Assembly: GCF_001447995.1 (NCBI RefSeq)
Contig: NZ_LDPE01000001.1
Location: 248,001-312,000, forward strand
From: Maribacter dokdonensis DSW-8
Lineage (GTDB): Bacteria; Bacteroidota; Bacteroidia; Flavobacteriales; Flavobacteriaceae
DNA: 64,000 nt
Direction: 5' to 3'
How positions within the stretch are numbered: the stretch's first letter is position 1; every line of letters begins with the position of its first letter. Under the pieces are notes generated by a model. It worked only from the letters and a program-made list of their open reading frames with translations. It was not told the origin of the DNA and did not search any database. The position numbers were made by a program, and so were the translations under genes. Shown piece by piece: positions 8,567-17,174 of the stretch.

Positions 8567-9130
8567 CTAAGAGGATAATCTGCTAAGTGTTTCTCGTGAT
8601 ACACCCAAATAAGAAGCTAACAAGGTTTTTGGTACGCGTTGAAATAATGCCGGATGTGTTTTGAGCAATTGTTCATACCTACCTTTTGCGTCTGATGTTA
8701 GAAAAGATACAATTCTATTTTGCGAGGCGATATGACCTAAATTTGATTTCATTAAAAAGAAACGCTCCATTTTTGGAAATGCCAATGACAAGGCATGGTA
8801 ATTTTCAAGGGGTAAAGCGTATACACTGGTGGGTTCAATTGTCTGTAATGCCATGGAAGCATTGGTTTGCATGAAATAGGCGGAAAAATCACTTTCCCAC
8901 CAATCTTCCATAGCAAATGAAATAATATGTTCTTTACCATCTTGGTTTACTAACACCAATTTTAGGAGTCCGGAGACAATAAAATAACAATGATTTACTT
9001 TTTCTCCCTGCCGGATAAGAAAATCCTTTTTACCATAATTTTCGAATGAGAAGTATGAAAGCACTTCTACAAATTCATGATCGGTAAGAGGCACTAGTTT
9101 TTGAATATGTTGTTTTAACTTCTCTTCCAT
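8567..9130 (-). CDS. Crp/Fnr-family transcriptional regulator
   Basis: 187 residues. The N-terminal cyclic-nucleotide-binding beta-roll includes FLIRQGEKVNHCYFIVSGLL. A C-terminal winged helix ends in TLLASYLGVSRETLSRL, the recognition helix. The full set of cNMP phosphate-cassette residues is not evident, as is usual in flavobacterial members with unknown effectors. It is monocistronic, so the target is unclear. The secreted propeller/GlcG pair downstream is separated by about 95 bp. Confidence 0.85.
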   Translation of the reverse strand: MEEKLKQHIQKLVPLTDHEFVEVLSYFSFENYGKKDFLIRQGEKVNHCYFIVSGLLKLVLVNQDGKEHIISFAMEDWWESDFSAYFMQTNASMALQTIEPTSVYALPLENYHALSLAFPKMERFFLMKSNLGHIASQNRIVSFLTSDAKGRYEQLLKTHPALFQRVPKTLLASYLGVSRETLSRLSS

Positions 9131-9225
9131 TGGTTATGAACCAAAGGTCGATATAATTAAAAAACAAAGCAATTACATGTTACCGTACTTATAATCAAGT
9201 TATTCACGGTGTTTTTGGTGATGGA

Positions 9226-10770
9226 CTATTCCTCTGTCCAATAATCCATTACCAAAACATCGGCAATGATAGGTCCTACTTTGGCTACCAAATCTAAGTG
9301 GGCTTTATGAAAAAGGTATATTTCCCTACCGTGTTCATCGTTAAATGTCAGCGTGAAGGTATGTGTAAAACCTTTGCTGGCGCCTTCTTCACTATCATTT
9401 ATTCCCCATTCCAATGCCGTAATCTGTGGAATTTGGTCTTTAAGGGCTACAAAAGCTTGTTCCGCTTCTTTAATCTTATCATTGGTAGCATCAGATTTAT
9501 ATTTTAAATGAACCACGTGCCTCAGTTTTTTATGTTCTCTATTTATTTTAGGTAGTACATTGTAGGTCACCAATTTATGTAAATCGAACCGAAACGAACC
9601 TGCAATAAGAAAATCCTTTTCGCCAATGGAGTGCGACCTTAAACCGTAATAAATGGAATACCCCGTTTTCAAATAGTTCATAGGGCTAAGGACCCCTTCC
9701 TTATTCAACTTTAGCAATTGTATAGCCTCATCATCTCTAGTGCCTACCGCCAATACCGCTTCATCAGTATTGACCGAAATGACTTCTATTCTTGTTTGTC
9801 CAGATAGTTTGGTGCTCTCGTCATCCTTCAGAACAAAATGTGGTACTAATGCACCCTTCTTATCGACCTTGAAAACACTTACACCGTCACCATGGTACAC
9901 AAAATCTTTTCTTTTTATAAAATTGCCCCTTTTGTAGTACTTATGATGTCTGTGACCTACAATTACATAATGCCGATCTTCTAAGGTAACCCCGGTAACT
10001 GGGTAAGTGCCCGTAAGGTAACGATCTGTTTTGTTGTCACTTATATTATTTAGATTCTTGAACGTACCGTCTTCATACACCCTAAAACTGCTAACGCCAT
10101 TATCTTGAAAACCACCGGTATATAAATAGGTTTTACCTTTTACTTGGTGCACATACATGCCAATAATACCATCTGTATGTACCGTTTCATCATCTTTCAT
10201 TGACTGTACGTGGGTAAGCGCTCCATTTTCCTGAATTTGAAAACAACTTAGACCGGGATTTTCCTCTAGTCCGCCAACAAACAAATAAGAAGCATTTTTC
10301 ATATGTACTACCTGTAAGGTAATGGCAGTGCCCAAATAGGTATCTTCTGTATCTTTGGTCAATGCTGTACGTTCTAAAGATCCAGAATCCAATATTTTAA
10401 AGCTTTCAATTACATTACCATGTTTGTTGGCTACAAATAAAAAGTCATTGTTTTTTATACGGGTAGCTACCATACCCCGTGCCGGACCTTTTTTCATATG
10501 CAGTTCATGGTCGCTTATGGGAGAAAGAATTCCGTCTTCATTTAATCCATACACATCTATATTGCCCACACCGCCGGCAAATACATAATGTTTACCGCCT
10601 TTCTCATAGCAAGTAACAGAAACAGTGTTTTCACCAGAAATGGCTTTAAAATCCTTTCTGTACAGCATTAAATCATCCGTAGACTGTGCATTGCCTATCT
10701 GCGCTATCGCGAAAATTGCAGCAAGCACATATTTAAATGTATTCATGATTTTCTTGTTGTTCATCGTCAT
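9226..10770 (-). CDS. Exported beta-propeller (lactonase-like) fused to a C-terminal Dabb domain
   Basis: 514 residues. A signal peptide ends around NAQS (residue ~29; the ATG at 10746 would give a tighter signal peptide). Residues ~30-400 are repeated ~50-residue blades of the form VFAGGVGNIDVYGLNEDG.LSP, resembling 6-phosphogluconolactonase-type propellers. Residues ~410-514 form a stress-responsive alpha/beta (Dabb) domain, starting LRHVVHLKYKSDAT and ending IIADVLVMDYW. Dabb domains usually form dimeric barrels that bind small molecules. The stop of the upstream GlcG/HbpS-like gene is 9 bp away, so they are likely cotranscribed. The substrate is unknown and the fusion is unusual. Confidence 0.75.
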   Translation of the reverse strand: MTMNNKKIMNTFKYVLAAIFAIAQIGNAQSTDDLMLYRKDFKAISGENTVSVTCYEKGGKHYVFAGGVGNIDVYGLNEDGILSPISDHELHMKKGPARGMVATRIKNNDFLFVANKHGNVIESFKILDSGSLERTALTKDTEDTYLGTAITLQVVHMKNASYLFVGGLEENPGLSCFQIQENGALTHVQSMKDDETVHTDGIIGMYVHQVKGKTYLYTGGFQDNGVSSFRVYEDGTFKNLNNISDNKTDRYLTGTYPVTGVTLEDRHYVIVGHRHHKYYKRGNFIKRKDFVYHGDGVSVFKVDKKGALVPHFVLKDDESTKLSGQTRIEVISVNTDEAVLAVGTRDDEAIQLLKLNKEGVLSPMNYLKTGYSIYYGLRSHSIGEKDFLIAGSFRFDLHKLVTYNVLPKINREHKKLRHVVHLKYKSDATNDKIKEAEQAFVALKDQIPQITALEWGINDSEEGASKGFTHTFTLTFNDEHGREIYLFHKAHLDLVAKVGPIIADVLVMDYWTEE

Positions 10771-10779
10771 TATGTATGC

Positions 10780-11268
10780 TTAATTTAAAACGTATTTGGC
10801 ACCTGCAATGGCAATTTCCCTGTCTTGATCTATAGTACCGCCACTAACACCAATTGCCCCAATGATTTCTCCTTGCTTATTTTTAATAGGATAGCCACCG
10901 GGAAAAGTCATGAGTCCGTCATTAGAATGTTCAATATTATAAATAATACCGCCAGGTTGTGTCAGTTCGCCCAGTTCACCGGTATCCATATTAAAATACC
11001 TTGCCGTTTTTGCCTTTTTGATTGCTACATCAATACTTCCTAAAAAAGATTGGTCCATTCTTATAAACGCCTTTAGGTTAGCACCGGCATCTACCACGGC
11101 TATATTTACAAGTACGCCATCGGCTTCCGCTTTTGACTTTGCTTCAAGTAACACTTCCAAAGCTTCATTATGGGTAATGTTATAGGTTACTTGCGCATAA
11201 GCGTCATCCATTAATATTAATAATACCAATGTAAGTATCAGTCGGTTTACTTTTAGTAATTGTTTCAT
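10780..11268 (-). CDS. Secreted GlcG/HbpS-family protein (DUF336)
   Basis: 162 residues with a signal peptide ending near DAYAQ. The remainder is a single GlcG/HbpS domain, with EALEVLLEAKSKAEADG, VAVVDAGANLKAFIRMD, a PGGYPI loop and a C-terminal IGAIGVSGG segment. HbpS binds haem extracellularly in Streptomyces, but most family members are uncharacterised and many are linked to redox or aromatic metabolism. It is the first gene of a two-gene unit with the propeller-Dabb protein, so both probably work outside the cytoplasm on one small molecule. Confidence 0.8.
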   Translation of the reverse strand: MKQLLKVNRLILTLVLLILMDDAYAQVTYNITHNEALEVLLEAKSKAEADGVLVNIAVVDAGANLKAFIRMDQSFLGSIDVAIKKAKTARYFNMDTGELGELTQPGGIIYNIEHSNDGLMTFPGGYPIKNKQGEIIGAIGVSGGTIDQDREIAIAGAKYVLN

Positions 11269-11357
11269 ACCTCTCTATGCTGTTTTGCTTTACAAAAATT
11301 GAAAACAGTACCGAGAATAAAGTTGAACTTGTTCAACTATGGTTAATTTAATGAAAT

Positions 11358-11930
11358 TTAAAGCTGCTTTTTTATTTTACTTAGAAATTCATGTGTGATG
11401 CCGAGATAGCTAGAAGTCTGCCGATCCGTTAATTTAGAAGCAATTTCCGGGTAGGTAGATATGAAGAGAAGATATCTTTCTTTTGCCGTTAAGCTATGGT
11501 TTTGCACCAACCTGCGCTGCCATGCCACGACGGACTTCTGAAACATGATGCGAAACAATTTTTCTGCAGACGGTATTGCCGCGTATAGTTGTTCCTTGTT
11601 CTTCCTGTTAATAATTAGCACTTGACTATCCTCTAAAGCCTGAATGTTCAATTCTGAAGGTTTGTTGTTCATAAAACTATCTATGTCCATAAGCCACCAA
11701 TCTTTTGCGGCGAAGAACATGGTGTTTTCATTACCTTTTTTGTCCAGGGTAAACGTTCTAAAACAACCTTCTAGCACAAAACCTTCAAACTTGCAGATTT
11801 CACCTTGTTGTAATATGAAATCTTTTTTATCAATAGTCTTTAGATGAAAATAGCTGCAAAATTCTTGTTCTTCATCTTTTGATAAATGAATAATTTTATT
11901 GACATGCGCTATTAAAGGGTCGAAAATCAT
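11358..11930 (-). CDS. Crp/Fnr-family transcriptional regulator at the end of the thiamine operon
   Basis: 190 residues with the same two-domain plan as the 8567-9130 regulator: a beta-roll including FILQQGEICKFEGFVLEG, and a winged helix ending SSYLGITHEFLSKIKK. It begins 20 bp after the thiD stop in the same direction, so it can be transcribed with the thiamine genes and may control them or the GlcG/propeller pair downstream. No binding site could be assigned. Confidence 0.8.
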   Translation of the reverse strand: MIFDPLIAHVNKIIHLSKDEEQEFCSYFHLKTIDKKDFILQQGEICKFEGFVLEGCFRTFTLDKKGNENTMFFAAKDWWLMDIDSFMNNKPSELNIQALEDSQVLIINRKNKEQLYAAIPSAEKLFRIMFQKSVVAWQRRLVQNHSLTAKERYLLFISTYPEIASKLTDRQTSSYLGITHEFLSKIKKQL

Positions 11931-11950
11931 TGATGGTCTTATATTCTGAG

Positions 11951-12763
11951 TTACATTCCAAAATGATTAATAGGACCATTGCCATGACCCAAGATTTTAT
12001 CTTTACCCGCGGCAATAGCTTGGTTTACGTAATTACACCCTTTTGTAATTGCTTCATCCATAGTAAATCCTAAACTTAAATAAGCTGCAATGCTTGAAGA
12101 AAGACTACAACCGGTACCATGTATATTAGTAGTGTTTACCCTTGGGTTGGTGATGATTTTTACTGTTTTGGTCTCATGAACATAAAAAACATCGGTCATA
12201 ATAAAAGAATCATTATCCACATGACCACCTTTCAACAAAACGGAGACTTGAAACTGTTCACCAATTTTTTGTGCCATAGCTTTCATGTTGTCCACATTGA
12301 TTTTTTCATTGATCAATAATTCCGCTTCGGGTATGTTAGGCGTAATCAAGCTCACCTTTGGTAGAAAATCCTTTAAACATTCAATAGCATCGTCCGCAAT
12401 TAATTTATGACCGGATGTACTCACCATAACAGGGTCTAATACAATATTAGTTGCTTTATACTCGGTCAATTTAGTTTCTACCATATTGATTACCTCGCAA
12501 GAATGGAGCATGCCAATTTTAATGGCGCCAAAATAAATATCACTCAATACGGCATCTAGTTGTTTTTCCAAATGTGCAATGGGTATAGCGTGTATATCTG
12601 TTACACCTTGCGTATTCTGAGCCGTAGTGGCCGTTATTACCGTTGCCGCAAATGCACCGCAGGCGCTAATACTTTTAATATCTGCCTGTATACCTGCACA
12701 ACCGCCAGAATCGCTCCCAGCGATACTTAACACACTATTATAGGTTCTATTTAAATCTTCCAT
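11951..12763 (-). CDS. thiD: Hydroxymethylpyrimidine/phosphomethylpyrimidine kinase ThiD
   Basis: 270 residues, the usual length. The N-terminal SIAGSDSGGCAGIQADIK binds hydroxymethylpyrimidine. A DPVMVSTSGHKLI segment and the anion-hole motif HGTGCSLSSSIAAYL near the C-terminus are diagnostic of this ribokinase-fold enzyme. It phosphorylates HMP to HMP-PP for ThiE. Its start overlaps the tenA stop by 13 bp, suggesting translational coupling. Confidence 0.93.
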   Translation of the reverse strand: MEDLNRTYNSVLSIAGSDSGGCAGIQADIKSISACGAFAATVITATTAQNTQGVTDIHAIPIAHLEKQLDAVLSDIYFGAIKIGMLHSCEVINMVETKLTEYKATNIVLDPVMVSTSGHKLIADDAIECLKDFLPKVSLITPNIPEAELLINEKINVDNMKAMAQKIGEQFQVSVLLKGGHVDNDSFIMTDVFYVHETKTVKIITNPRVNTTNIHGTGCSLSSSIAAYLSLGFTMDEAITKGCNYVNQAIAAGKDKILGHGNGPINHFGM

Positions 12764-13404
12764 GCTTCTTTATTATAGGCGCTATCCCAAAACATCCATT
12801 CCAATTTAGATGCTTTTATAAAAGCTGTTTTCATTTTTTGTAAAACTTCTTCTGAAGCATTTTCCGCATACCTATTGGTAATTGCTACCGCATTATTGAC
12901 CGAGGTTGCAAATTCTTCCCCGCCATAGGTATCTATCCAATCTTGATATGGATTATCTGCTTTATTGGTTTGGTTTTCTTGAATGTAATCCCCAATTTCT
13001 TTGTAAATGGTAAAGCAGGGGAGCACGGCTGCCAACGCTTCTTCTAAAGAATGGTTTGCTACCATACGTGTTAAATAACTAGTGTACAATTCACAAGTAG
13101 GCGAGGGCTCATGTGTTAACCGATTATCTTTCAAGAAAATTTGATGAAGCGCATTTTCAACATGAATAATGCCGGTTGCCGAATCCAGAAAAAACTGTGT
13201 GTCGTTTTCATGCTGACACTTAACACCCACTGTAGCAAGTACTTTTTTATACTCCGCCAAATACATGGCATCTTGATTGATATAAAATTGAAATACATCC
13301 GATGATAGCGTGCCGTTCATCAGTTCTTTGATAAAGGGCTGTTGTTTTATTGCTTCTAGAATAAAATCTGTTTCTTGTCTTACTAGTGTGTACCAGTCTT
13401 GCAT
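12751..13404 (-). CDS. tenA: Thiaminase II / aminopyrimidine aminohydrolase TenA
   Basis: 217 residues, an all-helical haem-oxygenase-like fold. The conserved YINQDAMYLAEYKKVLA region and the LPCFTIYKEIG segment, holding the nucleophilic cysteine, identify TenA. It hydrolyses formylaminopyrimidine-type breakdown products to HMP. It lies between thiE and thiD and overlaps both coding regions, so it belongs to the salvage operon. Confidence 0.9.
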   Translation of the reverse strand: MQDWYTLVRQETDFILEAIKQQPFIKELMNGTLSSDVFQFYINQDAMYLAEYKKVLATVGVKCQHENDTQFFLDSATGIIHVENALHQIFLKDNRLTHEPSPTCELYTSYLTRMVANHSLEEALAAVLPCFTIYKEIGDYIQENQTNKADNPYQDWIDTYGGEEFATSVNNAVAITNRYAENASEEVLQKMKTAFIKASKLEWMFWDSAYNKEAWKI

Positions 13405-14024
13405 ACTATTTGTTTTAATTCTTTTGTTGCCGTTAGTGGTTCAACTGCTTTTGAAATTGCGGAAACTACGGCAATACCATCGGCACCGTTGCTTATAATC
13501 TCCGCTGTATTATTTTTGTTGATACCACCAATACAGACCATAGGTTTATTATATATTTTTCGTATTGATCTAAGACCCGAAAGACCTAAGGGTTTCGCTA
13601 GATCTGTAGTTTTCGTATCCGTTGAAAAAATAGGGGAGATGCCAATATAATCAGCGGCTTGGGCATTATCCTTTATAGCTTCTTCCAAAGTACTTACCGA
13701 TAGTCCGATAATGGAACTTTTTCCTAGTAGACGTCTGGCAACGTTAAATGGCATATCGGTTTGTCCAATGTGAACTCCGTCTGCATTCACTGCCAGTGCA
13801 ATGTCTATACGGTCATTAATGATCAATGGAATGTTATTAGCCACACACAATTCTTTTGCATGAACGGCACGTTTGTAAAATGTAGCCGTGTCGCAGGTCT
13901 TCTCACGTAATTGTACCAATGTTACACCGCCCTTTAAAGCAGCTTCTAGAATAGCAAAAAAGGAATTATCGTCCCTAATACTATCATCGGTAACATACAT
14001 TAAAGCATAATCTATTTTAGGCAT
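13383..14024 (-). CDS. thiE: Thiamine-phosphate synthase ThiE
   Basis: 213 residues forming a TIM barrel, with VTLVQLREKTCDT, a phosphate/pyrophosphate site NADGVHIGQTD, GLSVST and the late GGINKNN motif. It joins HMP-PP to thiazole phosphate to make thiamine phosphate. It overlaps thiM by 8 bp upstream and tenA by 22 bp downstream. Confidence 0.93.
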   Translation of the reverse strand: MPKIDYALMYVTDDSIRDDNSFFAILEAALKGGVTLVQLREKTCDTATFYKRAVHAKELCVANNIPLIINDRIDIALAVNADGVHIGQTDMPFNVARRLLGKSSIIGLSVSTLEEAIKDNAQAADYIGISPIFSTDTKTTDLAKPLGLSGLRSIRKIYNKPMVCIGGINKNNTAEIISNGADGIAVVSAISKAVEPLTATKELKQIVCKTGTH

Positions 14025-14808
14025 TCGTCTTAACTTTTGCCACTAAAACTTCAGGGGAAAGCTCATATAGACTATCATAAAAATTCATTTGAAAGCTGCC
14101 CGGACCGGCACTCTTATCATTTGCCATATCACCTGCAACGCCCATTATGGCCATTGCAGCAACTGCAGCTAAATGTGTATTTTCCTCAACACCCAAACAA
14201 GCACCTACCATAGCGGTTGCTGTACAGCCCATTCCGGTAATTTTTGCCATTAGCGGGCTTCCATTTTCTATTTTACTAATAGTATCTGCAGTGATGATGT
14301 AATCTATAGCACCACTGATCACTACGGTATTATTAAGTTGCTTGGCAAGTAGGGTAGCACCTTCAATGGCATCTTGGTTATCCATAGTACTATCCACACC
14401 CTTAGTGGAATTGGTCAATTTAGCCAAGGCCATTATCTCCGAGGCATTTCCACGAATTACATTGGGTATTGCTGTCTCTATGATCTTCTGTGCCACTTCC
14501 GTTCTGTATGCAGATGCACCAACGCCAACCGGGTCGAAAACAAAAGGGGTATTGGTCGCTTTGGCTTGTGCTGCAGCCATTAGCATACTTTCTACCCATT
14601 TTTCGCTCAGTGTTCCCATATTGATAACCAGTGAAGAAGAAATAGCAACAATATCCTTGACCTCTTCTTTAGCGTGAGCCATTACAGGAGATGCACCAAC
14701 AGCCAATAAAGCATTGGCAGTATTGTTCATGACTACATAATTGGTAATGTTATGAACTAAAGGACTCTTACTTCTTATTTCTTGTAATATCTCGGAAATA
14801 CTGCTCAT
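14017..14808 (-). CDS. thiM: Hydroxyethylthiazole kinase ThiM
   Basis: About 263 residues from ATG 14808. The frame can be extended to ATG 14841, but the conserved family N-terminus begins at SEILQEIRSKSPLVHNITNYV. The GNASEIMALA and TGMGCTATAMVGA motifs match ThiM. It recycles thiazole alcohol. It is first in thiM-thiE-tenA-thiD, which together cover salvage of both thiamine halves. I found no TPP riboswitch elements in the 190 bases upstream. Confidence 0.92.
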   Translation of the reverse strand: MSSISEILQEIRSKSPLVHNITNYVVMNNTANALLAVGASPVMAHAKEEVKDIVAISSSLVINMGTLSEKWVESMLMAAAQAKATNTPFVFDPVGVGASAYRTEVAQKIIETAIPNVIRGNASEIMALAKLTNSTKGVDSTMDNQDAIEGATLLAKQLNNTVVISGAIDYIITADTISKIENGSPLMAKITGMGCTATAMVGACLGVEENTHLAAVAAMAIMGVAGDMANDKSAGPGSFQMNFYDSLYELSPEVLVAKVKTNA

Positions 14809-14998
14809 TGAATAATTATAATCGGTTATTTTGGTGAGCAACTAAGTTCGCTAAATTCAAAAAAATAGAAAACAATAATGTATTAGTATTGTGTAAAGTT
14901 ATTAACGTTAGTTTCTTAATAATGATTTAAATAGCTTAAGCAAACAGTTTTTTGAACAATATACGTCTACATTTCAATGGCTGATATGGTAGCCACCT

Positions 14999-16102
14999 TT
15001 ACTTTGATTTGTAATCATCGTTTTTAGAAAAATACCCTTCGTTTGATACTGCGGCATCGCTAACTTCTATACTAGCCGTTTTGAACCAAACTTCTGCATA
15101 ATTGCCATCGGCATATTGCTTTTGAATATCGCCACCATGGGTTTCTGCACCAGAACACCAGTTCATGTTTTCATCTGGAGATTTTCCGTTGGTTTGATTA
15201 TAAGCGCCCAATTTAAAAAAGCAGCCTTCACCAGCGTATGCCTCTTTGCGTTCAACACCATCTTGACCAATAGGGAAGAACAATTTCTTGGTTTGCTCAG
15301 GTATATCCGCCTGTGTTGGGTATTCCGATTCCAGTAAATTTTTGGTATACGTTTTGGTTTCATGTCCGTCACTCATAAACTTTAAGCTCATGATACCGTC
15401 TTTTACAATAACCTCATAGCTGAATTCTTCACCTAGCGCTATGCCATCTTCAGGTTCCGCAGGATAAGTATCCACAGTTTCACCAACTACCGAAAAATCA
15501 TTGCCCCAAACAGCAGTAGAGTAGTCCCACCTCTTAGAATTATCATCACCAGCGGTATTGATTTCATAATGCCAAAATACAGAGCCTTTGTTATGACCTG
15601 GGTATTTTTTGTAAAAGATTTTCAATGGCTCGTTTTCAAAGGCATCTGCGCTATGAATCTGACCCACAACTACCGCGTGGGTTGCTGCCACACGGGCATC
15701 TCCCGTAGATGACACGTTTATTACTTTAAGAGTTGCCGTCAACTTATCATTTGCCGTTTTTGGGTACCATTTTTTAATTTGCGCCAGTTCGGTCCTGGTA
15801 TTATTGGAAGAGCCATGGGTATTGCCACCATTGGGTGCTTTAAAAACTACCCAATCATCTTTGCCATCATTGGCAACGTAAAAGAAATCTTTGTTTTCAA
15901 AGTTATTGGCTACTCCCGCATTTGAACCATCGCCCAAAATTAATTTCCAATCATCAAAGAACGGAATTACCTCACTTGCGTAAACCGTTTCTTCTGGATC
16001 ATTCTCAATAGGAGCATCATTTGTTTTCTTGGTTGTGTTCTTACAATTAGTAAAACAAAAAATTGTTACTAACGATGCCAAGGCAATTATATGTTTTTTC
16101 AT
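14999..16102 (-). CDS. Family PL7 alginate lyase, lipoprotein
   Basis: 367 residues. An FTNC lipobox near residue 20 is followed by a low-complexity Lys/Asn/Glu linker, so the enzyme should be anchored to the cell surface or periplasmic face. The three PL7 signatures are present in order: NTRTELAQ (~res 101-108), VGQIHS (~res 146) and FFKLGAYNQ (~res 298). The QIH form is usually associated with activity on polyguluronate or mixed blocks. It cleaves alginate by beta-elimination. No SusC/D pair or other alginate gene is adjacent, so it is outside a classical polysaccharide utilisation locus. Confidence 0.88.
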   Translation of the reverse strand: MKKHIIALASLVTIFCFTNCKNTTKKTNDAPIENDPEETVYASEVIPFFDDWKLILGDGSNAGVANNFENKDFFYVANDGKDDWVVFKAPNGGNTHGSSNNTRTELAQIKKWYPKTANDKLTATLKVINVSSTGDARVAATHAVVVGQIHSADAFENEPLKIFYKKYPGHNKGSVFWHYEINTAGDDNSKRWDYSTAVWGNDFSVVGETVDTYPAEPEDGIALGEEFSYEVIVKDGIMSLKFMSDGHETKTYTKNLLESEYPTQADIPEQTKKLFFPIGQDGVERKEAYAGEGCFFKLGAYNQTNGKSPDENMNWCSGAETHGGDIQKQYADGNYAEVWFKTASIEVSDAAVSNEGYFSKNDDYKSK

Positions 16103-16193
16103 TTTCTTACGATATAAAGCGATAAGATAGGAATAGTTTAAACAATTAATAAATTATAGGACATTTTCTATTGAGATAACGGATATTAACCTT

Positions 16194-17153
16194 CTATTCA
16201 TGAATATCTTGCCAAACCATTACCACTTTACCTCGTGTACGCATTTTTTCAATATGTGCTATTGCTTCTGGTATCTGGGTATACGGATATGACTTTTCTA
16301 TGTGGACCTTGATGCGCTCTTCATTAATAAGTGAAGCCAAAACTTTCAAATCTTTAGTATTCGCTTCAGCCGTAAATTGGGTCAATGGGAACTTACTGAA
16401 AGCTTTTTTCAATAAAACGGCAAACATATGTCCTATAGTAGTAAAACCGACCATAACACCTCTTTTGCCCATTCGTGTATAATCGGAATGCGTTAGGTTG
16501 CCATGAACATCAATGACTACATCATAATCTCCTTTATGCTGGTGAATATCTTCCTTATCATACCCAATGATATAATCTGCACCAATTGATTTTACAAAGT
16601 CCGAATTTCTGGCAGAACATACAGCCGTAACATGTGCTCCGTATGCCTTGGCAATTTGTACCGCAAAATGACCCACACCACCAGATGCCCCATTAATCAA
16701 TACAGATTCTCCATTTTTTATGTTACCATGCGTAATTATTGCCTGATAAGCTGTTAGACCGGCAATGGGAACACCTGCCATGGTAGTGAATTTTGCATGC
16801 TCTGGCATTTTAGCACAAACATTGGCCGGAACACAAGCAAATTCTGCAAAAGCACCACCACCTAACATTTCACCAAATACATTGTCTCCAATTTTAAAAT
16901 GCTGCACGCCAGAACCAATTTCTTCTATAATTCCTGCAAAATCAGCACCTAATATAGCATCCTTGGGTTTAAAAAGTCCGAACGAAAATCTAGCAAAAAA
17001 GGGCTTTCCCCGTAGAATATGCCAATCCGCCGGGTTAGCGGAATTCGCCATTACCTTTACCAAAATATGATTGGTTTTAACTACCGGTTTAGCAACTTCT
17101 TCCATTTGAAGAATCTCCGGACCGCCATATTTATACTTGGTAAATGCCTTCAT
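16194..17153 (-). CDS. Zinc-independent MDR oxidoreductase (quinone reductase-like)
   Basis: 319 residues. The N-terminal GroES-like domain has VMANSANPADWHILRG and GADFAGIIEEIGSGV. The Rossmann domain has INGASGGVGHFAVQIAKAYGAHVTAV, the NADPH-binding signature of the quinone oxidoreductase group. No structural or catalytic zinc cysteines are evident. It ends with the IAHIEKMRTRGKVV segment that closes this fold. It lies 21 bp after the ldhA stop, so it may be cotranscribed with the lactate dehydrogenase gene. The substrate is unknown. Confidence 0.82.
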   Translation of the reverse strand: MKAFTKYKYGGPEILQMEEVAKPVVKTNHILVKVMANSANPADWHILRGKPFFARFSFGLFKPKDAILGADFAGIIEEIGSGVQHFKIGDNVFGEMLGGGAFAEFACVPANVCAKMPEHAKFTTMAGVPIAGLTAYQAIITHGNIKNGESVLINGASGGVGHFAVQIAKAYGAHVTAVCSARNSDFVKSIGADYIIGYDKEDIHQHKGDYDVVIDVHGNLTHSDYTRMGKRGVMVGFTTIGHMFAVLLKKAFSKFPLTQFTAEANTKDLKVLASLINEERIKVHIEKSYPYTQIPEAIAHIEKMRTRGKVVMVWQDIHE

Positions 17154-17174
17154 ATCCTCTAAAATTGAAATTAG

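Noticed and set aside
14809..14998. TPP riboswitch ahead of thiM
   Set aside because: Neither the CTGAGA-type core nor the ACCTGATCTGG-type 3' element is seen on the minus strand.
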